DNA from: Diadophis punctatus similis
Taxonomy: Eukaryota > Chordata > Lepidosauria > Squamata > Dipsadidae
Assembly (NCBI GenBank): GCA_023053685.1
Contig: JALIGW010000059.1
Span: forward strand, 1,550,001-1,614,000
DNA: 64,000 nucleotides
Direction: 5' to 3'
Positions 1-11,400 of this stretch are shown here, piece by piece. Each line of letters starts with the position of its first letter. Within the stretch, counting starts at the first letter, position 1. A model generated the notes under the pieces. It was given only the letters and a program-made list of their open reading frames with translations, did no database searches and was not told where the DNA came from. A program made the position numbers and the translations under genes.

Positions 1-340
1 CACCATATTCAGATCCGAGCTTTCCCTGAGGAGTTAGCCCAAGGCGTATCATAGAATTTACTTTAAGACTCAATTCACCCCGAAAACCTCACTGTTGACA
101 CAGAGCTCAGAAATGAAAAAGAAACACAAATTCATGTTCCCTACACTCTGGAAAGAAAAATCTCACAAAATTTTCAGATCCAAGCATTCCCTGAGGAATT
201 AGCCCAAGCCGTATCATAGAATTTACCTTACGACTCAATTCAGCCCAAAAACCTCACTTTTGACACAGAGCTCAGAAATGAAAAAGAAACATATATCCAT
301 GTTCCCCAGGGTATGGAAAAGCAAATTCCCACACCATTTT

Positions 341-506
341 CAGATCCGAGCAATCCCTGAGGAATTAGCCCAAGCCGTATCATAGAATTTACCTTACGAC
401 TCAATTCAGCCCGAAAACCTCACTTTTGACACAGAGCTCAGAAATGAAAAAGAAACACATATCCATGTTCCCCAGGGTATGGAAAACCGAATTCCCACAC
501 CATTTG
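341..506 (+). repeat. Representative 166-bp monomer
   Basis: This copy is exactly one period and serves as a reference. In order it contains: the phase block cagatccgag; a pyrimidine-rich stretch and tgaggaattagccc; a ccgtatcatagaattta block; gactcaattcagcccg; the tgacacag block with a palindromic GAGCTC (SacI site) at 434-439; a purine/A-rich run (gaaatgaaaaagaaacac); catatccatgttccccaggg; and a GAATTC (EcoRI site) at 489-494 before the cacaccattt end block. Variation in other monomers is concentrated at a few diagnostic positions. These are ccgagc/ccaagc/ctgagc, the tail cattttcag/catttgcag/catttgccg/catattcag, and three alternative middle blocks ending ttaccttacgac, ttgccttaggac and ttgccatagaac. 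GC is about 44% by hand count. Confidence 0.9.
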
Positions 507-626
507 CAGATCCGAGCATTCCCTGATGAATTAGCCCAAGCCGTATCATAGAATTTACCTTACGACTCAATTCAGCCCGAAAACCTCACTTTTGACACAG
601 AGCTCAGAAATGAAAAAGAAACACAT

Positions 627-631
627 ACAGT
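627..631 (+). repeat. Diagnostic 5-bp insertion (acagt) defining a 171-bp monomer subtype; first of 21
   Basis: In this subtype acacatattcctg becomes acacat+acagt+attcctg, lengthening the monomer to 171 bp. I located it at 627, 2789, 3955, 5287, 8278, 9444, 11108, 14098, 15264, 16762, 22074, 23738, 31538, 33202, 35362, 38020, 46480, 50130, 56765, 57763 and 63900. The same monomers carry ttccctagggtctgg with a CCTAGG site in place of ttccccaggg. Spacings between copies equal the segmental duplication lengths listed in the other entries, so the insertion probably arose once and spread with larger blocks. It is a convenient landmark for aligning copies. Confidence 0.93.
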
Positions 632-3462
632 ATTCCTGTTCCCTAGGGTCTGGAAAGCCAAATTCTCACACCATTTTCAGATCCGAGCTTTCCCTGTTGA
701 GTTAGCCCAAGCCGTATCTCAGAATTTGCCTTGGGACTCAATTCAGCCAGAAAACTTCACTTTTGACACAGAGCTCAGAAATGAAAAAGAAACACATATC
801 CATGTTCCCCAGGGTATGGAAAACCGAATTCCCACACCATTTGCCGATCCGAGCATTCCCTGAGGAATTAGCCCAAGGCGTTTCTCAGAATTTGCCATAG
901 AACTCAATTCAGCCCGAAAACCTCACTTTTGACATAGAGCTCAGAATTGAAAAACAAACACATATCCATGTTCCCCAGGGTGTGGAAAGCCAAATTACCA
1001 CACCATTTTCAGGTCCGAGTTTTCCCTGAGGAATTAGCCCAAGCCGTATCTCATAATTTGCCTTAGGACTCAATTATAACAGAAAACTTCACTTTTGACA
1101 CAGAGCTCAGAAATGAAAAAGAAACACAAATTCATGTTCCCTAGACTCTGGAAAGAAAAATCTCACACAATTTTTAGATCCGAACTTTCCCTGACGAGTT
1201 AGCCCAAGCCTTATCATAGAATTTGCCTTAGAACTCAATTCAGCCAGAAAACTTCCCTTTTGACACAGAGCTCAGAAATCAAAAAGAAACACATATCCAT
1301 GTTCCCCAGGGTATGGAAAGCCGAATTCCCACACCATTTGCAGATCCGAGCTTTCTCTGAGGACTTAGCTCAAGGCGTTTCTCAGAATTTGCCATAGAAC
1401 TCAATTCAGCCCGAAAACCTCACTTTTGGCATAGAGCTCAGAAATGAAAAACAAACACATATCCATGTTCCCCAGGGTGTGGAAAGCCAAATTACCACAC
1501 TATTTGCAGATCCGAGCTTTCCCTGAGGACTTAGCCCAAGGCGTTTCTCAGAATTTGCCATAGAACTCAATTCAGCCCAAAAACCTCACTTTTGACACAG
1601 AGCTCAGAAATGAAAAAGAAACACATATCCATGTTCCCCAGGGTATGGAAAAGCAAATTCCCACACCATTTTCAGATCCAAGCATTCCCTGAGGAATTAG
1701 CCCAAGCCGTATCTCATAAATTGCCTTAGAATTCAATTCAACCAGAAAAGTTCACTTTTGACACAGAGCTCAGAAATGAAAAAGAAACACATATTCATGT
1801 TCCCCAGGGTCTGGAAAGCCAAAATCTCACAAAATTTTCAGATCCAAGCATTCCCTGAGGACTTAGCCCAAGGCGTTTCTCAGAATTTGCCATAGAACTC
1901 AATTCAGCCCGAAAACCTCACTTTTGACATAGAGCTCAGAAATGAAAAACAAACACATATCCATGTTCCCCAGGGTGTGGAAAGCCAAATTACCACACCA
2001 TTTTCAGGTCCGAGTTTTCCCTGAGGAATTAGCCCAAGCCGTATCTCATAATTTGCCTTAGGACTCAATTATAACAGAAAACTTCACTTTTGACACAGAG
2101 CTCAGAAATGAAAAAGAAACACATATTCGTGTTCTCCAGGGTCTGGAAAGCCGAATTCTGACACCATTTTCAGATCCGAGCTTTCCCTGAGGAGTTAGCC
2201 CAAGGCGTATCATAGAATTTACTTTAAGACTCAATTCACCCCGATAACCTCACTGTTGACACAGAGCTCAGAAATGAAAAAGAAACACATATTCATGTTC
2301 CCCAGGGTCTGGAAAGCCAAAATCTCACAAAATTTTCAGATCCAAGCATTCCCTGAGGAATTAGCCCAAGCCGTATCATAGAATTTACCTTACGACTCAA
2401 TTCAGCCCGAAAACCTCTCTTTTGACACAGAGCTCAGAAATCAAAAAGAAACACATATCCATGTTCCCCAGGGTATGGAAAGCCGAATTCCCACACCATT
2501 TTCAGATCCGAGCAATCCCTGAGGAATTAGCCCAAGCCGTATCATAGAATTTACCTTACGACTCAATTCAGCCCGAAAACCTCACTTTTGACACAGAGCT
2601 CAGAAATGAAAAAGAAACACATATCCATGTTCCCCAGGGTATGGAAAACCGAATTCCCACACCATTTGCAGATCCGAGCATTCCCTGATGAATTAGCCCA
2701 AGCCGTATCATAGAATTTACCTTACGACTCAATTCAGCCCGAAAACCTCACTTTTGACACAGAGCTCAGAAATGAAAAAGAAACACATACAGTATTCCTG
2801 TTCCCTAGGGTCTGGAAAGCCAAATTCTCACACCATTTTCAGATCCGAGCTTTCCCTGTTGAGTTAGCCCAAGCCGTATCTCAGAATTTGCCTTGGGACT
2901 CAATTCAGCCAGAAAACTTCACTTTTGACACAGAGCTCAGAAATGAAAAAGAAACACATATCCATGTTCCCCAGGGTATGGAAAACCGAATTCCCACACC
3001 ATTTGCCGATCCGAGCATTCCCTGAGGAATTAGCCCAAGGCGTTTCTCAGAATTTGCCATAGAACTCAATTCAGCCCGAAAACTTCACTTTTGACAAAGA
3101 GCTCAGAAATAAAAAAGAAACACATATTCATGTTCCCCAGGGTCTGGAAAGCCAAATTCTCACACCATTTTCAGATCCGAGCTTTCCCTGAGGAGTTAGC
3201 CAAAGGCCTATCTCAGAATTTGCCATAGAAATCAATTCAGCCAGAAACTTCACTTTTGACACAGAGCTCAGAAATGAAAAAGAAACACATATCCATGTTC
3301 CCCAGGGTGTGGAAAGCCAAATTACCACACTATTTTCAGGTCCTAGTTTTCCCTGAGGAATTAGCCAAAGCCGTATCTCATAATTTGCCTTAGGACTCAA
3401 TTCAGCCAGAAAACTTCACTCTTGACACAGACCTCAGAAATGAAAAAGAAATACATATTCAT

Positions 3463-3479
3463 GTTCCCTACGGTCGGGA
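3463..3479 (+). other. Variant monomer with weak CENP-B-box-like 17-mer; first of 10
   Basis: The variant gttccctacggtcggga matches 7 of the 9 essential bases of the mammalian CENP-B box (TTCG....A..CGGG): TTC is kept, the fourth base is C, the central A is G, and CGGG is complete. It recurs at 8952, 10118, 15938, 22748, 32212, 46154, 49306, 55941 and 63574, always in the same monomer subtype. Other monomers have ccccagggtatgga there and do not resemble the box. CENP-B box use is established in mammals, not in plants, so the likeness may well be chance. Confidence 0.3.
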
Positions 3480-4660
3480 AAGACAAATTTTCACACCATT
3501 TTCAGATCCGAGCATTCCCTGAGGAATTAGCCCAAGCCGTATCATAGAATTTACCTTACGACTCAATTCAGCCCGAAAACCTCACTATTGACACAGAGCT
3601 CAGAAATGAAAAAGAAACACATATCCATGTTCCCCAGGGTATGGAAAACCGAATTCCCACACCATTTGCCGATCCGAGCATTCCCTGAGGAATTAGCCCA
3701 AGCCGTATCATAGAATTTACCTTACGACTCAATTCAGCCCGAAAACCTCACTTTTGACACAGAGCTCAGAAATGAAAAAGAAACACATATCCATGTTCCC
3801 CAGTGTATGGAAAACCGAATTCCCACACCATTTGCAGATCCGAGCATTCCCTGATGAATTAGCCCAAGCCGTATCATAGAATTTACCTTACGACTCAATT
3901 CAGCCCGAAAACCTCACTTTTGACACAGAGCTCAGAAATGAAAAAGAAACACATACAGTATTCCTGTTCCCTAGGGTCTGGAAAGCCAAATTCTCACACC
4001 ATTTTCAGATCCGAGCTTTCCCTGTTGAGTTAGCCCAAGCCGTATCTCAGAATTTGCCTTGGGACTCAATTCAGCCCGAAAACCTCTCTTTTGACACAGA
4101 GCTCAGAAATCAAAAAGAAACACATATCCATGTTCCCCAGGGTATGGAAAGCCGAATTCCCACACCATTTGCAGATCCGAGCTTTCCCTGAGAACTTAGC
4201 CCAAGGCGTTTCTCAGAATTTGCCATAGAACTCAATTCAGCCCGAAAACCTCACTTTTGACATAGAGCTCAGAAATGAAAAACAAACACATATCCATGTT
4301 CCCCAGGGTGTGGAAAGCCAAATTACCACACCATTTTCAGGTCCGAGTTTTCCCTGAGGAATTAGCCCAAGCCGTATCTCATAATTTGCCTTAGGACTCA
4401 ATTATAACAGAAAACTTCACTTTTGACACAGAGCTCAGAAATGAAAAAGAAACACATATTCATGTTCTCCAGGGTCTGGAAAGCCGAATTCTGACACCAT
4501 TTTCAGATCCGAGCTTTCCCTGAGGAGTTAGCCCAAGGCGTTTCTCAGAATTTGCCATAGAACTCAATTCAGCCCGAAAACCTCACTTTTGACACAGAGC
4601 TCAGAAATGAAAAAGAAACACATATTCCTGTTCCCTAGGGTTCGGAAAGCCAAATTTTCA

Positions 4661-7651
4661 CACCATATTCAGATCCGAGCTTTCCCTGAGGAGTTAGCCC
4701 AAGGCGTATCATAGAATTTACTTTAAGACTCAATTCACCCCGAAAACCTCACTGTTGACACAGAGCTCAGAAATGAAAAAGAAACACAAATTCATGTTCC
4801 CTACACTCTGGAAAGAAAAATCTCACAAAATTTTCAGATCCAAGCATTCCCTGAGGAATTAGCCCAAGCCGTATCATAGAATTTACCTTACGACTCAATT
4901 CAGCCCAAAAACCTCACTTTTGACACAGAGCTCAGAAATGAAAAAGAAACATATATCCATGTTCCCCAGGGTATGGAAAAGCAAATTCCCACACCATTTT
5001 CAGATCCGAGCAATCCCTGAGGAATTAGCCCAAGCCGTATCATAGAATTTACCTTACGACTCAATTCAGCCCGAAAACCTCACTTTTGACACAGAGCTCA
5101 GAAATGAAAAAGAAACACATATCCATGTTCCCCAGGGTATGGAAAACCGAATTCCCACACCATTTGCAGATCCGAGCATTCCCTGATGAATTAGCCCAAG
5201 CCGTATCATAGAATTTACCTTACGACTCAATTCAGCCCGAAAACCTCACTTTTGACACAGAGCTCAGAAATGAAAAAGAAACACATACAGTATTCCTGTT
5301 CCCTAGGGTCTGGAAAGCCAAATTCTCACACCATTTTCAGATCCGAGCTTTCCCTGTTGAGTTAGCCCAAGCCGTATCTCAGAATTTGCCTTGGGACTCA
5401 ATTCAGCCAGAAAACTTCACTTTTGACACAGAGCTCAGAAATGAAAAAGAAACACATATCCATGTTCCCCAGGGTATGGAAAACCGAATTCCCACACCAT
5501 TTGCCGATCCGAGCATTCCCTGAGGAATTAGCCCAAGGCGTTTCTCAGAATTTGCCATAGAACTCAATTCAGCCCGAAAACCTCACTTTTGACATAGAGC
5601 TCAGAATTGAAAAACAAACACATATCCATGTTCCCCAGGGTGTGGAAAGCCAAATTACCACACCATTTTCAGGTCCGAGTTTTCCCTGAGGAATTAGCCC
5701 AAGCCGTATCTCATAATTTGCCTTAGGACTCAATTATAACAGAAAACTTCACTTTTGACACAGAGCTCAGAAATGAAAAAGAAACACAAATTCATGTTCC
5801 CTAGACTCTGGAAAGAAAAATCTCACACAATTTTTAGATCCGAACTTTCCCTGACGAGTTAGCCCAAGCCTTATCATAGAATTTGCCTTAGAACTCAATT
5901 CAGCCAGAAAACTTCCCTTTTGACACAGAGCTCAGAAATCAAAAAGAAACACATATCCATGTTCCCCAGGGTATGGAAAGCCGAATTCCCACACCATTTG
6001 CAGATCCGAGCTTTCTCTGAGGACTTAGCTCAAGGCGTTTCTCAGAATTTGCCATAGAACTCAATTCAGCCCGAAAACCTCACTTTTGGCATAGAGCTCA
6101 GAAATGAAAAACAAACACATATCCATGTTCCCCAGGGTGTGGAAAGCCAAATTACCACACTATTTGCAGATCCGAGCTTTCCCTGAGGACTTAGCCCAAG
6201 GCGTTTCTCAGAATTTGCCATAGAACTCAATTCAGCCCAAAAACCTCACTTTTGACACAGAGCTCAGAAATGAAAAAGAAACACATATCCATGTTCCCCA
6301 GGGTATGGAAAAGCAAATTCCCACACCATTTTCAGATCCAAGCATTCCCTGAGGAATTAGCCCAAGCCGTATCTCATAAATTGCCTTAGAATTCAATTCA
6401 ACCAGAAAAGTTCACTTTTGACACAGAGCTCAGAAATGAAAAAGAAACACATATTCATGTTCCCCAGGGTCTGGAAAGCCAAAATCTCACAAAATTTTCA
6501 GATCCAAGCATTCCCTGAGGACTTAGCCCAAGGCGTTTCTCAGAATTTGCCATAGAACTCAATTCAGCCCGAAAACCTCACTTTTGACATAGAGCTCAGA
6601 AATGAAAAACAAACACATATCCATGTTCCCCAGGGTGTGGAAAGCCAAATTACCACACCATTTTCAGGTCCGAGTTTTCCCTGAGGAATTAGCCCAAGCC
6701 GTATCTCATAATTTGCCTTAGGACTCAATTATAACAGAAAACTTCACTTTTGACACAGAGCTCAGAAATGAAAAAGAAACACATATTCGTGTTCTCCAGG
6801 GTCTGGAAAGCCGAATTCTGACACCATTTTCAGATCCGAGCTTTCCCTGAGGAGTTAGCCCAAGGCGTATCATAGAATTTACTTTAAGACTCAATTCACC
6901 CCGATAACCTCACTGTTGACACAGAGCTCAGAAATGAAAAAGAAACACATATTCATGTTCCCCAGGGTCTGGAAAGCCAAAATCTCACAAAATTTTCAGA
7001 TCCAAGCATTCCCTTAGGAATTAGCCCAAGCCGTATCATAGAATTTACCTTACGACTCAATTCAGCCCGAAAACCTCTCTTTTGACACAGAGCTCAGAAA
7101 TCAAAAAGAAACACATATCCATGTTCCCCAGGGTATGGAAAGCCGAATTCCCACACCATTTGCAGATCCGAGCTTTCCCTGAGAACTTAGCCCAAGGCGT
7201 TTCTCAGAATTTGCCATAGAACTCAATTCAGCCCGAAAACCTCACTTTTGACATAGAGCTCAGAAATGAAAAACAAACACATATCCATGTTCCCCAGGGT
7301 GTGGAAAGCCAAATTACCACACCATTTTCAGGTCCGAGTTTTCCCTGAGGAATTAGCCCAAGCCGTATCTCATAATTTGCCTTAGGACTCAATTATAACA
7401 GAAAACTTCACTTTTGACACAGAGCTCAGAAATGAAAAAGAAACACATATTCATGTTCTCCAGGGTCTGGAAAGCCGAATTCTGACACCATTTTCAGATC
7501 CGAGCTTTCCCTGAGGAGTTAGCCCAAGGCGTTTCTCAGAATTTGCCATAGAACTCAATTCAGCCCGAAAACCTCACTTTTGACACAGAGCTCAGAAATG
7601 AAAAAGAAACACATATTCCTGTTCCCTAGGGTTCGGAAAGCCAAATTTTCA
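4661..7651 (+). repeat. Second copy of the 28-mer unit, shortened by 10 monomers
   Basis: 4661-7154 matches 1-2494 almost base for base. I noticed one clear substitution, cccttagg near 7013 where the first copy has ccctgagg. At about 7155 the match jumps to the segment near 4165 (offset changes from 4660 to 2991), which removes 1669 bp, i.e. 10 monomers. The remainder, to 7651, matches 4165-4660. This is the expected product of an out-of-register exchange between monomers. Confidence 0.87.
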
Positions 7652-8009
7652 CACCATATTCAGATCCGAGCTTTCCCTGAGGAGTTAGCCCAAGGCGTAT
7701 CATAGAATTTACTTTAAGACTCAATTCACCCCGAAAACCTCACTGTTGACACAGAGCTCAGAAATGAAAAAGAAACACAAATTCATGTTCCCTACACTCT
7801 GGAAAGAAAAATCTCACAAAATTTTCAGATCCAAGCATTCCCTGAGGAATTAGCCCAAGCCGTATCATAGAATTTACCTTACGACTCAATTCAGCCCAAA
7901 AACCTCACTTTTGACACAGAGCTCAGAAATGAAAAAGAAACATATATCCATGTTCCCCAGGGTATGGAAAAGCAAATTCCCACACCATTTTCAGATCCGA
8001 GCAATCCCT

Positions 8010-9175
8010 GAGGAATTAGCCCAAGCCGTATCATAGAATTTACCTTACGACTCAATTCAGCCCGAAAACCTCACTTTTGACACAGAGCTCAGAAATGAAA
8101 AAGAAACACATATCCATGTTCCCCAGGGTATGGAAAACCGAATTCCCACACCATTTGCAGATCCGAGCATTCCCTGATGAATTAGCCCAAGCCGTATCAT
8201 AGAATTTACCTTACGACTCAATTCAGCCCGAAAACCTCACTTTTGACACAGAGCTCAGAAATGAAAAAGAAACACATACAGTATTCCTGTTCCCTAGGGT
8301 CTGGAAAGCCAAATTCTCACACCATTTTCAGATCCGAGCTTTCCCTGTTGAGTTAGCCCAAGCCGTATCTCAGAATTTGCCTTGGGACTCAATTCAGCCA
8401 GAAAACTTCACTTTTGACACAGAGCTCAGAAATGAAAAAGAAACACATATCCATGTTCCCCAGGGTATGGAAAACCGAATTCCCACACCATTTGCCGATC
8501 CGAGCATTCCCTGAGGAATTAGCCCAAGGCGTTTCTCAGAATTTGCCATAGAACTCAATTCAGCCCGAAAACTTCACTTTTGACAAAGAGCTCAGAAATA
8601 AAAAAGAAACACATATTCATGTTCCCCAGGGTCTGGAAAGCCAAATTCTCACACCATTTTCAGATCCGAGCTTTCCCTGAGGAGTTAGCCAAAGGCCTAT
8701 CTCAGAATTTGCCATAGAAATCAATTCAGCCAGAAACTTCACTTTTGACACAGAGCTCAGAAATGAAAAAGAAACACATATCCATGTTCCCCAGGGTGTG
8801 GAAAGCCAAATTACCACACTATTTTCAGGTCCTAGTTTTCCCTGAGGAATTAGCCAAAGCCGTATCTCATAATTTGCCTTAGGACTCAATTCAGCCAGAA
8901 AACTTCACTCTTGACACAGACCTCAGAAATGAAAAAGAAATACATATTCATGTTCCCTACGGTCGGGAAAGACAAATTTTCACACCATTTTCAGATCCGA
9001 GCATTCCCTGAGGAATTAGCCCAAGCCGTATCATAGAATTTACCTTACGACTCAATTCAGCCCGAAAACCTCACTATTGACACAGAGCTCAGAAATGAAA
9101 AAGAAACACATATCCATGTTCCCCAGGGTATGGAAAACCGAATTCCCACACCATTTGCCGATCCGAGCATTCCCT
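8010..9175 (+). repeat. 7-monomer tandem duplication (1166 bp), copy 1
   Basis: 8010-9175 is repeated directly downstream with offset 1166. Markers that shift together are the acagt insertions at 8278 and 9444 and the ctacggtcggga variant at 8952 and 10118. Upstream of 8010 the two copies differ (gcaatccctg against gcattccctg), which places the left break there. Confidence 0.86.
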
Positions 9176-10341
9176 GAGGAATTAGCCCAAGCCGTATCAT
9201 AGAATTTACCTTACGACTCAATTCAGCCCGAAAACCTCACTTTTGACACAGAGCTCAGAAATGAAAAAGAAACACATATCCATGTTCCCCAGGGTATGGA
9301 AAACCGAATTCCCACACCATTTGCAGATCCGAGCATTCCCTGATGAATTAGCCCAAGCCGTATCATAGAATTTACCTTACGACTCAATTCAGCCCGAAAA
9401 CCTCACTTTTGACACAGAGCTCAGAAATGAAAAAGAAACACATACAGTATTCCTGTTCCCTAGGGTCTGGAAAGCCAAATTCTCACACCATTTTCAGATC
9501 CGAGCTTTCCCTGTTGAGTTAGCCCAAGCCGTATCTCAGAATTTGCCTTGGGACTCAATTCAGCCAGAAAACTTCACTTTTGACACAGAGCTCAGAAATG
9601 AAAAAGAAACACATATCCATGTTCCCCAGGGTATGGAAAACCGAATTCCCACACCATTTGCCGATCCGAGCATTCCCTGAGGAATTAGCCCAAGGCGTTT
9701 CTCAGAATTTGCCATAGAACTCAATTCAGCCCGAAAACTTCACTTTTGACAAAGAGCTCAGAAATAAAAAAGAAACACATATTCATGTTCCCCAGGGTCT
9801 GGAAAGCCAAATTCTCACACCATTTTCAGATCCGAGCTTTCCCTGAGGAGTTAGCCAAAGGCCTATCTCAGAATTTGCCATAGAAATCAATTCAGCCAGA
9901 AACTTCACTTTTGACACAGAGCTCAGAAATGAAAAAGAAACACATATCCATGTTCCCCAGGGTGTGGAAAGCCAAATTACCACACTATTTTCAGGTCCTA
10001 GTTTTCCCTGAGGAATTAGCCAAAGCCGTATCTCATAATTTGCCTTAGGACTCAATTCAGCCAGAAAACTTCACTCTTGACACAGACCTCAGAAATGAAA
10101 AAGAAATACATATTCATGTTCCCTACGGTCGGGAAAGACAAATTTTCACACCATTTTCAGATCCGAGCATTCCCTGAGGAATTAGCCCAAGCCGTATCAT
10201 AGAATTTACCTTACGACTCAATTCAGCCCGAAAACCTCACTATTGACACAGAGCTCAGAAATGAAAAAGAAACACATATCCATGTTCCCCAGGGTATGGA
10301 AAACCGAATTCCCACACCATTTGCCGATCCGAGCATTCCCT
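9176..10341 (+). repeat. 7-monomer tandem duplication (1166 bp), copy 2
   Basis: Direct copy of 8010-9175. The match ends near 10357, where ggcgtttctcag replaces gccgtatcatag. I saw no internal difference on reading, so it looks recent or recently homogenised. Confidence 0.86.
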
Positions 10342-11400
10342 GAGGAATTAGCCCAAGGCGTTTCTCAGAATTTGCCATAGAACTCAATTCAGCCCGAAAA
10401 CTTCACTTTTGACAAAGAGCTCAGAAATAAAAAAGAAACACATATTCATGTTCCCCAGGGTCTGGAAAGCCAAATTCTCACACCATTTTCAGATCCGAGC
10501 TTTCCCTGAGGAGTTAGCCCAAGCCGTATCTCATAATTTGCCTTAGGATTCAATTCAACCAGAAAACTTCACTTTTGACACAGAGCTCAGAAATGAAAAA
10601 GAAACACATATTCATGTTCCCCAGGGTCTGGAAAGCCAAAATCTCACAAAATTTTCAGATCCAAGCATTCCCTGAGGAATTAGCCCAAGCCGTATCATAG
10701 AATTTACCTTACGACTCAATTCAGCCCAAAAACCTCACTTTTGACACAGAGCTCAGAAATGAAAAAGAAACACATATCCATGTTCCCCAGGGTATGGAAA
10801 AGCAAATTCCCACACCATTTTCAGATCCGAGCAATCCCTGAGGAATTAGCCCAAGCCGTATCATAGAATTTACCTTACGACTCAATTCAGCCCGAAAACC
10901 TCACTTTTGACACAGAGCTCAGAAATGAAAAAGAAACACATATCCATGTTCCCCAGGGTATGGAAAACCGAATTCCCACACCATTTCCAGATCCGAGCAT
11001 TCCCTGATGAATTAGTCCAAGCCGTATCATAGAATTTACCTTACGACTCAATTCAGCCCGAAAACCTCACTTTTGACACAGAGCTCAGAAATGAAAAAGA
11101 AACACATACAGTATTCCTGTTCCCTAGGGTCTGGAAAGCCAAATTCTCACACCATTTTCAGATCCGAGCTTTCCCTGAGGAGTTAGCCAAAGGCCTATCT
11201 TAGAATTTGCCATAGAAATCAATTCAGCCAGAAACTTCACTTTTGACACAGAGGTCAGAAATGAAAAAGAAACACATATCCATGTTCCCCAGGGTGTGGA
11301 AAGCCAAATTTTCACACCATTTTCAGATCCGAGCTTTCCCTGAGGACTTAGCCCAAGGCGTTTCTCAGAATTTGCCATAGAACTCCATTCAGCCCGAAAA
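10342..11400 (+). repeat. Mosaic satellite segment joining older blocks
   Basis: Ordinary monomers in an order not present upstream, ending with an acagt-type monomer at 11108 followed by one with gaggtcag in place of gagctcag (SacI site lost, near 11252). The same order returns near 16160-17050, 22980-24020 and 32440-33490, so it spread later as part of larger blocks. No gene is seen. Confidence 0.75.

Larger units (their letters stand above)
1..4660 (+). repeat. 28-monomer unit (4660 bp), first copy
   Basis: The sequence from position 1 restarts at 4661 (caccatattcagatccgagc in both), giving a 4660-bp unit of 28 monomers. The unit has an internal repeat: about 341-905 recurs at 2503-3070, offset 2162 bp (13 monomers). 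This brings two acagt-type monomers (627 and 2789) plus a third at 3955. The window begins inside the array, so the true start of this unit is unknown. Confidence 0.88.

Noticed and set aside
3128..3400. Minus-strand open frame of 90 residues, repeated identically at 8617, 9783, 15603, 22413 and 31877
   Set aside because: It runs across monomer boundaries of the satellite, and its own translation shows the same motif twice. It recurs only because the DNA blocks are copied. With a 166-bp period (one more than a multiple of 3) the frame shifts each monomer, and occasional variants leave a stop-free run. No start context, domain or codon pattern supports a protein.
4636..4645. Telomere-like ccctaggg strings
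   Set aside because: They occur once per monomer of one subtype and are not tandem telomeric units. They are substitution variants of ccccaggg.
11124..11378. Minus-strand open frame of 84 residues, also at 16778, 23754, 33218, 35378 and 38036
   Set aside because: Same explanation. It lies over the acagt-type monomer and its neighbour, and its copies track the duplications at offsets 5654, 6976, 9464, 2160 and 2658.
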